A DNA stretch of 25,631 nucleotides from Candidatus Kuenenbacteria bacterium CG10_big_fil_rev_8_21_14_0_10_36_11 (GCA_002778535.1 PFBP01000019.1:1-25631); one strand, 5' to 3'; counted from the first letter of the stretch, positions 5,771-14,271 are shown. Notes: generated by a model not told the origin, from the letters alone. Numbers and translations are program-made.

Positions 5771-6827
5771 TCACTCCGACGAAATGTTTGAGTGTGACAT
5801 AATTTTTTCTTTGGATTCCATTTTACTTTGTTTTACTCTCATCTTTTTAAGTGATTCAAGATGTAAAACGCCGCCTTGTTTATCAATACTCATATTGCCA
5901 AGCAATCGGAAACTTCCTTCACCAAAGGTTTTCTCAACAATTCTGGCAAGAGGCAATAACCTTCCGGTAAAATGTGCATTCAAAAATATTTTATAAACAT
6001 CGTCCGCACTTTGATACTGTTCTGGAAATCGTTTTTGAATCTCTGCACATACATAATTAAGAATGTTTCTTTGTTGAAGATATGAAATAATGTCCCAATC
6101 TTTTCCTTTTTCGCTAACCCAGATTATATCATCTTCTGGAATTTCTTTTTCCTTTGCTAATTTTTTTCTTAATTCTTTTGCTTCATTAGATATTAACCAT
6201 TCTTTTTCTTTTGCAAGTTCTGGTTGGTCAAACATTTTTTTTAAAATTCTTTTCTCTGTTTCAGCAACAATGGCCTCATGTAACCCACTAAAATGCTGGT
6301 GGTACTTTCCGTGATACCCATAACTTTGTAATGCTGTTACTGCTATCCCCTTGTCGATAAGATGTTTTATTAATTTTATCTCCTTCTTCCTCAACTTGTA
6401 CAGACAAATGTGCCTTTAAATGAAGTGTTTCGTGAATAACCAAGGATCCGAAATTTACAGGGTTATCCCGACAATATTGCGCGTCAAAAATTATCTCCTG
6501 CTTTATATTAAATGTCGTCGCGATTCCGTGATTGCCTGCCATTTTTTTGTACAACTCCGATGGAATTATATGAAAATTTTCCGCAGGAATATCATAACCT
6601 TTTATCCCAGCTTCCTTCATTAATTTTGATGTTTCTGTATTAGCAAAAGCAATGAGAGCAAATTCTTGTTTAGATTTAGGATATTCAAATTTTTTAAATT
6701 CTTCTTTTTCTTGTGGAGAAAGAGAATCAAAATGATTAAAAAAGGCTTGCTTAATTTCATTTTTTGTTTGATTTTTTTTCTCGACACTTGCGCCACCTAT
6801 GATACGAATTTTTGGTCCTTTTTCCAT
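5771..6827 (-). pseudogene. HExxH metallopeptidase-like gene split by a frameshift
   Basis: Frame 1 starts at ATG 6827 and gives MEKGPKIRIIGG..., with a zinc motif HETLH at 132-136 (LVIHETLHLKAHL). Coding sense is lost after about Gly160. Frame 2 continues naturally with IAVTALQSYGYHGKYHQHFSGLHEAIVAETEKRI, where a glutamate in HEAIVAE is placed to be the third zinc ligand, and runs to 5771. The break maps to the run CCCC at 6347-6350; removing one base joins the frames into about 351 aa. Metalloproteases of this shape would be cytosolic; no signal peptide is seen. It may be a real frameshift mutation, a sequencing error or a programmed +1 shift. The substrate is unknown. Confidence 0.6.
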
Positions 6828-6850
6828 ATTATTAGTTTAAAATTTATCAA

Positions 6851-6924
6851 TGGGCACTAAGGGATTTGAACCCCTGACCTACTGGATGTAAACCAGTCGC
6901 GCTAACCAACTGCGCCAAGTGCCC
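6851..6924 (-). tRNA. tRNA-Val(TAC)
   Basis: A 74-nt cloverleaf: acceptor GGGCACT/AGTGCCC, anticodon arm ACTGG-TTTACAT-CCAGT, T-loop TTCAAAT, discriminator A, no encoded CCA. This is a conventional valine tRNA, in contrast to the GAC-type gene at 817. Confidence 0.95.
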
Positions 6925-6933
6925 TATTTTTTT

Positions 6934-7896
6934 TTAATTTTCTATTTTATTTAACGTTAATTCTAGTAATTTATTAAGAAATTTTACAAAAGCTTTGGTT
7001 TTTTGCTTTGACTTGGTGATTTTACGCGCGTGTGAAATATTAGCCGCGAAGTCAAACATGGCTCCGATTATTCTTTCTAAAATCAACAAATAACCACTAA
7101 ATTGGATGTTAATTTTTTTGATTTTGGCTGGCTTGTGCTTTTCAACCTGATGAAATAAATTTTCCAACCAGATAAAATGTTCACGCACCTTTTTATATTC
7201 TTGAATCGGAAAATGAAACCATAACGGCCAGAAAATCCAGCCTAAATCATAACCCCAAAAACTTTTACCTGCACGCGCTAAGTCAACAAAACCGATTTTA
7301 TTATCAGGCGTTAAGATAAGATTATCAACTGAAAATTTCCATTTTCTAGGATAATTCAAACCAGTAAAAAATTCAACAACACTCTTACTGCTAAACAACT
7401 TCTCAACTCTGACTTTTAATCCTAAATCCATTACTTTAAAAGCTTGTTCTAAATGTTTTTTAATTTTAGCGTTTAAAACTTCTTGTTTGGATAATTTCAC
7501 TTCTTTGGCAATTATTTGAAATTCCCAAAAAACTTTTATTAAAAGTTCAAGATATTTATTGTCAAGCGGACAGGCAGCTGTTTGTTTTTTTAACAACTCC
7601 ACTAATAATTTACCGTCAATAAATTCCTCCATTTCATATTTATTATTATCTTTTATATTTATCTGATAAATTTTTGGAATAATTAAATTTTTCCCCTGAT
7701 ATCCTGAATAGAAAAAATTTATTGCCCGGTGTTCACCCACACGTAAAACTTTTTTCTTTTTATCTTTCTTATCATAAACTAAAACCACGTCCTTATAATC
7801 TTCATGATCATTGGTATCAAAAACCTTGATCAATTTTAGATTGAATTTTTTAAGCAAAGTATTTCGTTTCTTAATGACTTCATGGTTTAAAGGCAT
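6934..7896 (-). CDS. Kinase-fold (APH-like) protein, possibly inactive
   Basis: 320 aa from ATG 7896 (MPLNHEVIKKRNTLL). The longer frame beginning MEVQVLSSANKYF is translated tRNA-Leu and is rejected. The N-lobe has VVLVYDKKDKKKKVLRVGEHR, where a lysine could bind phosphate. The C-lobe has FSVDNLILTPDNKIGFVDLARAG, resembling the catalytic loop and the metal-binding DxG region of aminoglycoside-phosphotransferase-like kinases. The Asp of the HGD motif, expected five residues before the Asn, is a Lys (KFSVDN), so phosphotransfer is doubtful; the later FVDLA Asp is kept. It is wedged between tRNA-Leu (12 bases upstream) and tRNA-Val (9 bases downstream), suggesting a shared mixed transcript. The substrate cannot be told. 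Confidence 0.6.
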   Translation of the reverse strand: MPLNHEVIKKRNTLLKKFNLKLIKVFDTNDHEDYKDVVLVYDKKDKKKKVLRVGEHRAINFFYSGYQGKNLIIPKIYQINIKDNNKYEMEEFIDGKLLVELLKKQTAACPLDNKYLELLIKVFWEFQIIAKEVKLSKQEVLNAKIKKHLEQAFKVMDLGLKVRVEKLFSSKSVVEFFTGLNYPRKWKFSVDNLILTPDNKIGFVDLARAGKSFWGYDLGWIFWPLWFHFPIQEYKKVREHFIWLENLFHQVEKHKPAKIKKINIQFSGYLLILERIIGAMFDFAANISHARKITKSKQKTKAFVKFLNKLLELTLNKIEN

Positions 7897-7908
7897 AAAA
7901 TATTTATT

Positions 7909-7992
7909 TGCGGATGAGAGGACTTGAACCTCCAAGGCCTTGCGGCCACAGGCACCTCAAGCCTGCGCGTATACCAGTTCCGCCACATCCGC
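7909..7992 (-). tRNA. tRNA-Leu(GAG)
   Basis: An 84-nt class II tRNA with a long variable arm. Acceptor GCGGATG/CATCCGC, anticodon arm CAGGC-TTGAGGT-GCCTG, T-loop TTCAAGT, discriminator A, no encoded CCA. Confidence 0.95.
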
Positions 7993-8004
7993 AGATACTT
8001 ACAA

Positions 8005-8067
8005 TGTCATCCTCACGAAAGCGGGGATCTCATGGCTGTGGGATTCCCAATCAAGTTGGGAATGACA
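8005..8067. repeat. Intergenic TGTCAT...TGACA palindromic element
   Basis: A 63-bp member of the same family as the intragenic elements. TGTCATCCTCACGAAAGCGGGGAT forms one end and ATTCCCAATCAAGTTGGGAATGACA the other. It lies just upstream of tRNA-Leu on the minus strand. Confidence 0.85.
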
Positions 8068-8083
8068 AGGTAATATGGACAAA

Positions 8084-8113
8084 AATAAAAGCGATTTTTA
8101 AGTCGCTTTTATT
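8084..8113 (-). terminator. Terminator after rplS
   Basis: AATAAAAGCGA (8084-8094) pairs with TCGCTTTTATT (8103-8113). On the minus strand it is followed by TTTTTG, 31 bases after the rplS stop. It closes the long housekeeping block. Confidence 0.75.
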
Positions 8114-8143
8114 ATATCAAAAAAGATTAATAAATCAAATTGA

Positions 8144-8482
8144 TTATTTGCTCTCTTTGAGATGTTTTTTATAATCCCTTAAATAATACAGCTTGGCGCG
8201 GCGGACGCGAATCTGTTTAAGCAACACAATTTTTTCAATCAAAGGCGAATGCAAAGGATAAATTTTTTCTACGCCAATGCCTTCTGACTTTTTCCTGATA
8301 GTAAAAGTAGCGCCTGTTGTTTTAGCTTTATTAACAGCCAGAACCGTGCCTTCAAACACCTGGGCACGGGTTCTTTCTTTGCCTTTGGCATCAATATCTT
8401 TTATCAATTCGTAAACTTTAATTACCATCCCGGGTTTGAGATCAGCCACTTTAATAGATTCTAATTTTTTTGTTTCTGACAT
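8144..8482 (-). CDS. rplS: 50S ribosomal protein L19
   Basis: 112 aa, normal for L19. Family signatures are VADLKPGMVIKVYELI at the N-terminus, RAQVFEGTVLAV, TFTIRKKSEGIGVEKIYPLHSP and the C-terminal RVRRAKLYYLRD. L19 sits at the 30S-50S interface of the ribosome. It follows rluD with a separate promoter overlapping the rluD end, and is followed by a terminator, so it is likely expressed mainly as a single gene. trmD and rimM, frequent partners elsewhere, are not adjacent. Confidence 0.97.
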   Translation of the reverse strand: MSETKKLESIKVADLKPGMVIKVYELIKDIDAKGKERTRAQVFEGTVLAVNKAKTTGATFTIRKKSEGIGVEKIYPLHSPLIEKIVLLKQIRVRRAKLYYLRDYKKHLKESK

Positions 8483-8508
8483 AAAATTTTAATTATTTTT
8501 TTTAATAC

Positions 8509-8541
8509 ATTATACATTATACTTTATACAATTTTTGTCAA
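8509..8541 (-). promoter_or_regulatory. Probable rplS promoter with tandem -10 boxes
   Basis: On the minus strand TTGACA (8541-8536) overlaps the rluD stop. Two TATAAT copies follow, at 8521-8516 and 8514-8509. The spacers (14 and 21 bases) are off the optimal 17, so an extended or alternative -35 may be used. Confidence 0.45.
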
Positions 8542-9509
8542 CTTTTCAGATTCCTCAAAAATTCTTGCCACCACTTTGGCTCTTTAAATTTAAATTCCTG
8601 CCAGTTATTTTCTAAATCATTAAATCCAAGGCCCGCTGAATAAAGAAAAATATTTTCAATAGCTATTTTACCTTTTTTCAAGCGCACATCGCGCGTCTGG
8701 TAAAGTTTATCGCCCACGATTGAATGGCCAATACTTTTCAAATGCACCCTGATCTGATGTGTGCGGCCTGTTAAAAGTTTTATTTTTAATAAAGTATAAT
8801 TTTTAAATCTTTTAACTACTTCAAATTCAGTAATCGCTTCTTTGCCAAACTGAGAAACGCCAGTCAACGCGACCATCAGGCCGGTTTTTTTAGAACGGGC
8901 AATCGCACGCTCAATTTTGCCCTCATTTAAATTAAACACGCCATGAACCAGGGCTAAATATTCTTTTTTAATAATCCGCTGTTTAAACTGATTTTTCAGA
9001 GCATCAAACATCGGCTGTGTTTTTGCGATGACCATTAAACCAGAAACATCCCGGTCAAGCCGATGCACAATGCCTGGACGTAAAATTCCTAATTTATTTT
9101 CATGATCATAAACTTTTTTAATAACTGGATATTTTTTTATTAACCAATCCACCAAAGTAACTTCTGTTTTAGTTTGAGTTGGATGGACCAAAAGCCCGAC
9201 AGGTTTATTGATCACTAAATAATCATTAGTTTCGGCCATTATTTGAATTTTGTAACTTAAACATTTAGGTTTGATTTTCTTTGATTTTCCGGACCTACCT
9301 GCCTCGCTAGCAGACAGGAAGGCCTGAGTTACAATCACATCTCCCGATTTTAAAAAATAATGAGGCGGAACAATTTTGCCATTAACCGTATAAAGTCCTG
9401 CCTTAATATTTTTTTGAATTCGCGCCCTGGATATATTTTTTATTTTAGACAGTAAAAACTTGTCTAAACGATAACCAACCTGATCAATGGTAACTTTATA
9501 TTGGGGCAT
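8538..9509 (-). CDS. rluD: RluA-family 23S rRNA pseudouridine synthase
   Basis: 323 aa. An S4 RNA-binding domain spans residues 1-60 (YRLDKFLLSKI, ARIQKNIKAGLYTVNG). The catalytic domain has the signature HRLDRDVSGLMVIAKT with the catalytic Asp152, LVINKPVGLLVHP (98-110) and LLTGRTHQIRVHL. RluD-type enzymes isomerise uridines of the large rRNA, typically in helix 69; the exact target cannot be fixed from sequence. Residues about 63-77 (QAFLSASEAGRSGKS) in the linker come from an imperfect GC-rich palindrome at 9294-9322, with frame kept. It lies between HU and rplS in the housekeeping block. Confidence 0.9.
   Translation of the reverse strand: MPQYKVTIDQVGYRLDKFLLSKIKNISRARIQKNIKAGLYTVNGKIVPPHYFLKSGDVIVTQAFLSASEAGRSGKSKKIKPKCLSYKIQIMAETNDYLVINKPVGLLVHPTQTKTEVTLVDWLIKKYPVIKKVYDHENKLGILRPGIVHRLDRDVSGLMVIAKTQPMFDALKNQFKQRIIKKEYLALVHGVFNLNEGKIERAIARSKKTGLMVALTGVSQFGKEAITEFEVVKRFKNYTLLKIKLLTGRTHQIRVHLKSIGHSIVGDKLYQTRDVRLKKGKIAIENIFLYSAGLGFNDLENNWQEFKFKEPKWWQEFLRNLKS
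9294..9322. repeat. Imperfect palindrome in the rluD linker
   Basis: CCTACCTGCCT and AGACAGGAAGG (nine of eleven pairs) flank CGCTAGC. It encodes the linker between the S4 and catalytic domains, where added residues should be tolerated. Confidence 0.5.
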
Positions 9510-9526
9510 AAATATAAATATCCTAA

Positions 9527-9560
9527 AAGTAGAGACACTTTTATTAGGGCGTCTCTACTT
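9527..9560. repeat. GTAGAGAC hairpin between the HU gene and rluD
   Basis: AAGTAGAGAC (9527-9536) and GTCTCTACTT (9551-9560) form perfect 10-bp arms. On the minus strand the hairpin is followed by TTAGG, not a T tract, so it is a weak terminator at best. It may be another dispersed palindrome or a processing or stability element between the two cistrons. Confidence 0.5.
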
Positions 9561-9572
9561 AAAACACATAGG

Positions 9573-9851
9573 TTATTTCTTCAACGCGTCCTTTAAGGAT
9601 TTGCCAGCTTTAAACTTTGGCACATTAACAGCCGCAATCTGAATTTTTACCGTAGGATTCTGCGGGTTAACGCCCATTCTGGCTGCGCGGTGTTTGGCTG
9701 AAAAAGTGCCGAAACCTGTTAAAGTCACTTCGCCGCCTTCTTTTAGGGTAGCTGTTACGACTTCTTCAAAAGACGACAAAACTTTTTCCACCATTGATTT
9801 TTCCAAAGCTGTTTTATCAGCAATGGAACTGATGAGTTCTGGTTTGTTCAT
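9573..9851 (-). CDS. HU-family nucleoid protein
   Basis: 92 aa, the standard length. MNKPELISSIADKTAL at the start, TLTGFGTFSAKHRAARMGVNPQNP covering the beta arm with the DNA-intercalating NP pair, and KFKAGKSLKDAL at the end are all typical of HU/IHF. It forms dimers that bend DNA. A single HU-like protein is a plausible main architectural protein here. Hairpins lie on both sides (9857-9938 upstream, 9527-9560 downstream), suggesting that it is transcribed or stabilised as its own unit. Confidence 0.95.
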   Translation of the reverse strand: MNKPELISSIADKTALEKSMVEKVLSSFEEVVTATLKEGGEVTLTGFGTFSAKHRAARMGVNPQNPTVKIQIAAVNVPKFKAGKSLKDALKK

Positions 9852-9856
9852 AATAG

Positions 9857-9938
9857 TATGCGAATTAATACAAATTATTTACGAATAATGCGAATAAAAA
9901 TATTCGTACAATTCGCATTAAATTAGTAATAATTCGTA
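9857..9938. repeat. Intergenic element rich in ATTCG motifs
   Basis: Six ATTCG or CGAAT motifs occur in about 80 bp. The centre is a perfect 9-bp hairpin, AATGCGAAT (9887-9895) with ATTCGCATT (9911-9919), with the inner motifs TACGAAT and TATTCGTA repeated around it. It separates ymdB from the HU gene, in the HU 5' region. Confidence 0.55.
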
Positions 9939-9940
9939 AG

Positions 9941-10735
9941 TTAAATTTCAACTCTTTTATTTATTCTTTTTATACTTAAGCACTTACCGCTCTTATCATC
10001 AATTTCTATTAACACCGCGTTGACTTCAGCTGAGCCAGATTCTGGGAATTCATGCAAAATACTAACCTGTGTTAAAAATCTTTCAATAATATTTTCTTTT
10101 TTCACGCCGATAACCGTATTTGTTCCGCCCACCATGCCAACATCAGTAATATAACCAGTGCCGCCTGGTAAAATTTTTTCATCAGCTGTTTGTACATGGG
10201 TATGGGTACCGATAATCGCAGAGACGCGGCCATCCAGATACCAGCCAAATGCCACGGCCTCTGAAGTGGCTTCACTATGCAAGTCCACAATTACTATATC
10301 ACTTTTCTTTATTTTTAGCAATTTATAAAGCTCGTCAAATTTTCTGAACGGACAATCAGGGCTTTCTGGAAAAAACACGCGGCCTAAAAAATTCATAATA
10401 TAAACTGTTTTATTTTTTATTTTTATTTTTAGATATTCTTTTCCTGGCACAGCTGGAGGATAATTAGCCGGCCTGATGAGCGGATATTTTTTATCAGATA
10501 ATATCTTGGCATATTCGCCTTTTTTAGTAATATGGTTACCAGAAGTAAAGGCCTGAATGCCAGCTTCTATCATTTCATTCAAAGTTTTTTCTGTCACGCC
10601 TTTGCCATGGGCCAAATTTTCCGCGTTAGCCAAAATTAAATCCGGCTGATATTTTTTTATAAGCTCTGGTAAAACTTTTTTCACAGCCTCGCGGCCGAGT
10701 TTGGCCACAATATCGCCAAAAAAAAGAATGGTCAT
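9941..10735 (-). CDS. ymdB: YmdB-type metallophosphoesterase
   Basis: 264 aa, full length for this family. The dinuclear metal site is visible: FFGDIV (Asp8), ANAEN (Glu39, Asn40), SGNH (Asn67, His68), DLHSEATSE and GTHTHVQTAD near the C-terminal third. In Firmicutes the family is a 2',3'-cyclic nucleotide phosphodiesterase affecting RNA turnover and cell fate; cytosolic. The gene starts 5 bases after the rny stop, and rny-ymdB adjacency is a long-known conserved pair, so they are probably co-transcribed and act on the same RNA pathway. Confidence 0.92.
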   Translation of the reverse strand: MTILFFGDIVAKLGREAVKKVLPELIKKYQPDLILANAENLAHGKGVTEKTLNEMIEAGIQAFTSGNHITKKGEYAKILSDKKYPLIRPANYPPAVPGKEYLKIKIKNKTVYIMNFLGRVFFPESPDCPFRKFDELYKLLKIKKSDIVIVDLHSEATSEAVAFGWYLDGRVSAIIGTHTHVQTADEKILPGGTGYITDVGMVGGTNTVIGVKKENIIERFLTQVSILHEFPESGSAEVNAVLIEIDDKSGKCLSIKRINKRVEI

Positions 10736-10740
10736 ATTCT

Positions 10741-12252
10741 TTATCGCGCGTATTCTATCACGCGAGTTTCCCTAATCACATTAACTTTAATTTCACCTGG
10801 ATATTTTAATTCAGTCTCAATTTTATTGGCAATTTCGCGCGCTAATTTTTTCGCGTTATAATCATCAATCTTTTCCGGTGAAACAAACACGCGCACTTCC
10901 CTGCCTGCCTGAATGGCATAAGCTTTTTCCACGCCTTCAAAAGATTTGGCTGTGTCTTCTAATTCACCCAACCGTTGGATATAGTTTTCATAAGTATATT
11001 TTCTAGCTCCTAAACGAGCGCCAGAAATTGCGTCAGCCACTTTGCCAATAGCACCCAATAATGTTTCCGGCCGGTCGCTATGGTGTTCAACAGCTACTTT
11101 GGCAATTTCTTCGCTTAAGCCGTATTTTTTCAAAATATTATAACCAATTTCAGGATGAGTGCCTTCCACTTCATGATCAACAGCCTTGCCAATATCATGC
11201 AGGAGTCCTGCTTTTTTAGCTAAAGCAGGGTTGGCGCCTAATTCCTCTGCCAAAAGCGCGGATAAATTAGCCACTTCAATGGAATGCTGTAAAACATTTT
11301 GGCCATAAGAAGTGCGGTATTTTAAACGGCCTAAGATTTGAACTAATTTTGGATCAAGCCCTGCTACGCCGACTTCGTAAGCGGCGTTTTCGCCAGCTTT
11401 TTTAATTTCCAGGGCCAATTCTTTTTTTGACTGTTCAATAGTTTCTTCAATCCGGCCAGGATGAATCCGTCCATCAGCCACTAATTTTTCCAAAGTCATC
11501 TTAGCCACCTGGCGTCTGATGGGTGAAAAACCAGAAATAATAATCGCGCCTGGTGTGTCATCAACAATAATTTCCACGCCCAACATATTTTCCAATGTCT
11601 TGATATTGCGGCCTTCGCGACCAATAATTCTGCCTTTCATTTCATCTGTCGGGATAGACACGGTGGAACTGGTGGTTTCAGCTGCGTGCGAAGAAGCGCA
11701 TCTTTCAATTGTTAAAGTTAATAATTCTTTGGCTTTTTTTTCTAACTCTTCCTGAGTCTGATTTTCAATTTTTCTGATGCGCGACAATAATTCTTCTTTC
11801 ACGCTTCTTTCTGTGTTTTCTAAAAGAATCCGTTCCGCATCCTCTTTGGTTAATTCGGCAATTTTTTGCAACTTTTGCATTTGCTCTTCTTTAACGGCCT
11901 CAATTTCCAGTTTAATTTTATCCACACGCTCTGCTTTATCCATGAGCTGCTGTTTTTTATCTTCAAATTCTAAAAGTTTTTGGTCAAACAAAGTTTCTCT
12001 TTTTTCCAGACGACTCTGCAAAGCATTAATTTCCCGCCGCTTTTCACTTTCTTCTTTTTTCGCTTCATCAATAATTTTTATGGCCTTGTCTTTGGCCTGA
12101 ATCAAAAAATCTTTTTGCTTGATTTTAGCGTCTTCCAAAATTCTTTCTGCTTTGGCTTCAGCTGATTCGGCATATTGGCGCGCCAGATAACGGCGAGTTA
12201 AATAACCAAGTCCCAAGCCAACGCCCAAGCCGACTAATAAATAAACTAACAT
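10741..12252 (-). CDS. rny: Ribonuclease Y
   Basis: 503 aa from ATG 12252, which has GGGAG five bases upstream. The longer frame adds MKFYIFGNQGVF and lacks such a site. An N-terminal membrane helix (MLVYLLVGLGVGLGLGYL) is followed by a long charged coiled coil. Then come a KH domain (GRIIGREGRNIKTLENMLG), the HD catalytic site (LLHDIGKAVDHE, with HPEIGYNILKKY and VEHHSDRP) and the conserved C-terminus. RNase Y starts mRNA decay at the membrane and replaces RNase E in many bacteria. The preceding 370 bases without a gene suggest a long or regulated 5' region. Confidence 0.96.
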   Translation of the reverse strand: MLVYLLVGLGVGLGLGYLTRRYLARQYAESAEAKAERILEDAKIKQKDFLIQAKDKAIKIIDEAKKEESEKRREINALQSRLEKRETLFDQKLLEFEDKKQQLMDKAERVDKIKLEIEAVKEEQMQKLQKIAELTKEDAERILLENTERSVKEELLSRIRKIENQTQEELEKKAKELLTLTIERCASSHAAETTSSTVSIPTDEMKGRIIGREGRNIKTLENMLGVEIIVDDTPGAIIISGFSPIRRQVAKMTLEKLVADGRIHPGRIEETIEQSKKELALEIKKAGENAAYEVGVAGLDPKLVQILGRLKYRTSYGQNVLQHSIEVANLSALLAEELGANPALAKKAGLLHDIGKAVDHEVEGTHPEIGYNILKKYGLSEEIAKVAVEHHSDRPETLLGAIGKVADAISGARLGARKYTYENYIQRLGELEDTAKSFEGVEKAYAIQAGREVRVFVSPEKIDDYNAKKLAREIANKIETELKYPGEIKVNVIRETRVIEYAR

Positions 12253-12583
12253 AAAAACTCCCTGATTTCCAAAAATATAAAATTTCAAATCAAAGGAGTT
12301 GATAAAAAAATTTTAGCAAGTGGTTAACAAAAACTATCTATTAAAAAATTTTAGCGCAGAAAAAATATTTAAATTTTTCAAATCTAATCGCAAAAGTGAA
12401 CTTAAAACTAATTTTTCCAGAAAGTCAAATGCCATGATAATTTATATTTTAGTTGCTAAATCTCTGCTAAAATTAGCCAAAATAACATCAAACTCTTCTA
12501 AATTTTATATTTCAAGAAGTAATTAATTTGTATGAATTAAGTATATCATGAAGAAAAAAAATTGGCAAATTTTAAAAATAAAA
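12253..12583. other. AT-rich non-coding stretch upstream of rny
   Basis: No supported gene. It contains two direct copies of AAAAAATTTTAGC about 37 bp apart, near 12305-12317 and 12342-12354. On the minus strand an extended -10-like TGCTAAAAT lies near the rny start. A 33-codon frame (12334-12435, minus) has no ribosome site and low-complexity content. It is most likely the rny promoter and leader. Confidence 0.45.
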
Positions 12584-12603
12584 GCGGCACATCAGTGTGC
12601 CGC
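12584..12603 (-). terminator. Terminator after clpP
   Basis: GCGGCACA (12584-12591) and TGTGCCGC (12596-12603) form perfect 8-bp arms. On the minus strand they are followed by TTTTATTTTT, 23 bases after the clpP stop. Confidence 0.85.
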
Positions 12604-12626
12604 CTTAAAATATATTTTTCAATTTT

Positions 12627-13205
12627 TTATTTTCTAATTATCTTGTCTACTAACCCATATTTTTTCGCTTCGTCAGCAGTCATAAAATAATCGCGGTCAG
12701 AATCACACTCTATTTTATCCAATGTCTGATTAGTATGCTCGGCTAAAATTTTATTCAATCTGTCTTTTACTTTTAAAATATGTTCTGCCCGAATTTTCAC
12801 ATCAATGGCCTGGCCTTCTGCTCCGCCCATCACCTGATGCAACAGAATTTCAGAATTTGGCAAAGTCAATCTTTTGCCTTTTGTTCCAGCTGCGAGTAAA
12901 ACCGCGCCCATGGAAGCAGCCATACCCACGCAAATAGTGGAAACATCGCACTTCACATATTGCATAGTATCGTAAATCGCAAAACCGGCCGTAACAGAAC
13001 CGCCCGGGGTATTGATATATAATTTAATATCTTTTTTAGCATCTTCAGATTCTAAAAAAAGCAACTGAGCAATTACGGTATTAGCCACAATATCGTCTAT
13101 AACCGCTCCCAAAAAAATTATGCGGTCCTTAAGCAGGCGGGAATAAATATCATACGCTCGCTCGCCAAAATTGGTTTTTTCAATGACAGTAGGAATGAGG
13201 TTCAT
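12627..13205 (-). CDS. clpP: ATP-dependent Clp protease proteolytic subunit
   Basis: 192 aa. The catalytic triad is complete: Ser98 in GMAASMGA, His123 in ILLHQVMGG and Asp172 in DSDRDYFM. The oxyanion segment [10 protein letters not shown] is present. ClpP forms a two-ring barrel that degrades substrates fed by a Clp ATPase. No clpX is in the window. The Clp-like ATPase at 22452-25145 lacks a clear ClpP-docking tripeptide, so its partnership is uncertain. A good promoter overlaps the end of the upstream gene and a terminator follows, so clpP is probably monocistronic. Confidence 0.97.
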   Translation of the reverse strand: MNLIPTVIEKTNFGERAYDIYSRLLKDRIIFLGAVIDDIVANTVIAQLLFLESEDAKKDIKLYINTPGGSVTAGFAIYDTMQYVKCDVSTICVGMAASMGAVLLAAGTKGKRLTLPNSEILLHQVMGGAEGQAIDVKIRAEHILKVKDRLNKILAEHTNQTLDKIECDSDRDYFMTADEAKKYGLVDKIIRK

Positions 13206-13213
13206 ATTATTAT

Positions 13214-13242
13214 ATGATATAGTTAAAATAATTAGCAGTCAA
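13214..13242 (-). promoter_or_regulatory. clpP promoter giving a nearly leaderless mRNA
   Basis: On the minus strand TTGACT (13242-13237), a 17-bp spacer and TATCAT (13219-13214). The clpP ATG begins at 13205, so transcription would start only one to three bases before it. Confidence 0.5.
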
Positions 13243-14231
13243 GTCACTTGAGAAATTCTTTCCACCTTCCACCCCCCTGTTTCTGATTTCACGATTTTAC
13301 CAGCCACTTTAAACCCGGCTGCTTTTTTATGTCCGCCACCACCAAAATTTTTGGCAATCGCGGCCACATCAACATCATTTCTTGTGGTGCGCAAACTGCC
13401 TTTAACAAAACCCAACTCATGCTCTTTCAAAATCAAAGTTCCTTTGACATCATTTAATAAACTCAAATAATTATCCAGGCCTTCTAAATCATCTTCCACA
13501 GCGCGGATTTCTTCCAAATCATCTAAAAAAATAGCAGTGGTGGCTAATTCGGTTTCTGTGTCAATCTGCAAACGCGCTAAGGCCCTGCCATATAATTTTA
13601 AACTTTTAAACGAGGGGGTGGTATAAATATTTTCTAACACAGAATTTATTTTAGCGCCTGATTTAATCAGCTCGCTCACTGATTTAACAGTTGCATGGCT
13701 GGTATTATTATGAATAAAAAAATTAGTGTCTGTTAAAATGCCTGTAAGCAAACAAGTGGCTATTCCCGATTCAATCAAAAAATCCAGTGCACTAAAAAAA
13801 TGATATAAAATTTCTGAAGTGGAAGAAATTTCTGGCATCACCAAATTGATCACGCCAAAATTGTCATTGGAAAAATGATGATCAATATTTATGGCTAAAA
13901 CGTCCTTTAATTTATCTTCATAATTTTTTAAACCGCTCCTCATAAAATCACCACAATCTAAAAATATAATCAGATCAAATTTTTCTCCTCTGAAATTATT
14001 AAAATCAGTTTCAATTTGGTTAAAATGCGGCAAAAATTTAAAGCCAGCCGGCAAAACATCATTAACTAACATGACTGATTTTTTATTTTGCCCAACCAAA
14101 AATTTATAAAAAGCCAAAATCGCACCTAAAGAATCGCCGTCTGGTCTGATATGCGAAACTAACAAAATATTTTCTGCTTTTTTTATGGCAGAAAAAATAT
14201 TTTGGGAAATGTATGGATTGATAATTGGCAT
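13239..14231 (-). CDS. DHH/DHHA1 phosphoesterase, NrnA-like
   Basis: 330 aa. The DHH domain has SHIRPDGDSLGA (His27, Asp31, Asp33), FLDCGD (Asp92) and NIDHHFSN (Asp117-His118-His119). The C-terminal DHHA1 domain has FGGGGHKKAAGFKV. This arrangement is that of bifunctional oligoribonuclease/PAP phosphatases of the NrnA family, which degrade short RNAs to mononucleotides in the cytosol. In many bacteria the gene sits beside rbfA, as here: rbfA ends 40 bases upstream. It fits the RNA-turnover theme of the block (rny, ymdB). Confidence 0.9.
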   Translation of the reverse strand: MPIINPYISQNIFSAIKKAENILLVSHIRPDGDSLGAILAFYKFLVGQNKKSVMLVNDVLPAGFKFLPHFNQIETDFNNFRGEKFDLIIFLDCGDFMRSGLKNYEDKLKDVLAINIDHHFSNDNFGVINLVMPEISSTSEILYHFFSALDFLIESGIATCLLTGILTDTNFFIHNNTSHATVKSVSELIKSGAKINSVLENIYTTPSFKSLKLYGRALARLQIDTETELATTAIFLDDLEEIRAVEDDLEGLDNYLSLLNDVKGTLILKEHELGFVKGSLRTTRNDVDVAAIAKNFGGGGHKKAAGFKVAGKIVKSETGGWKVERISQVT

Positions 14232-14271
14232 AAAATAATTTTTCAGTAAATATGGTTTTAGAAATTAAAAA

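Noticed and set aside
7897..7935. N-terminal extension of the kinase-like gene (MEVQVLSSANKYF)
   Set aside because: This is translated tRNA-Leu sequence; the start at 7896 is used instead.
12334..12435. 33-codon minus-strand ORF upstream of rny
   Set aside because: Low-complexity Leu/Lys/Phe content, no ribosome site, AT-rich context; not supportable as a gene.
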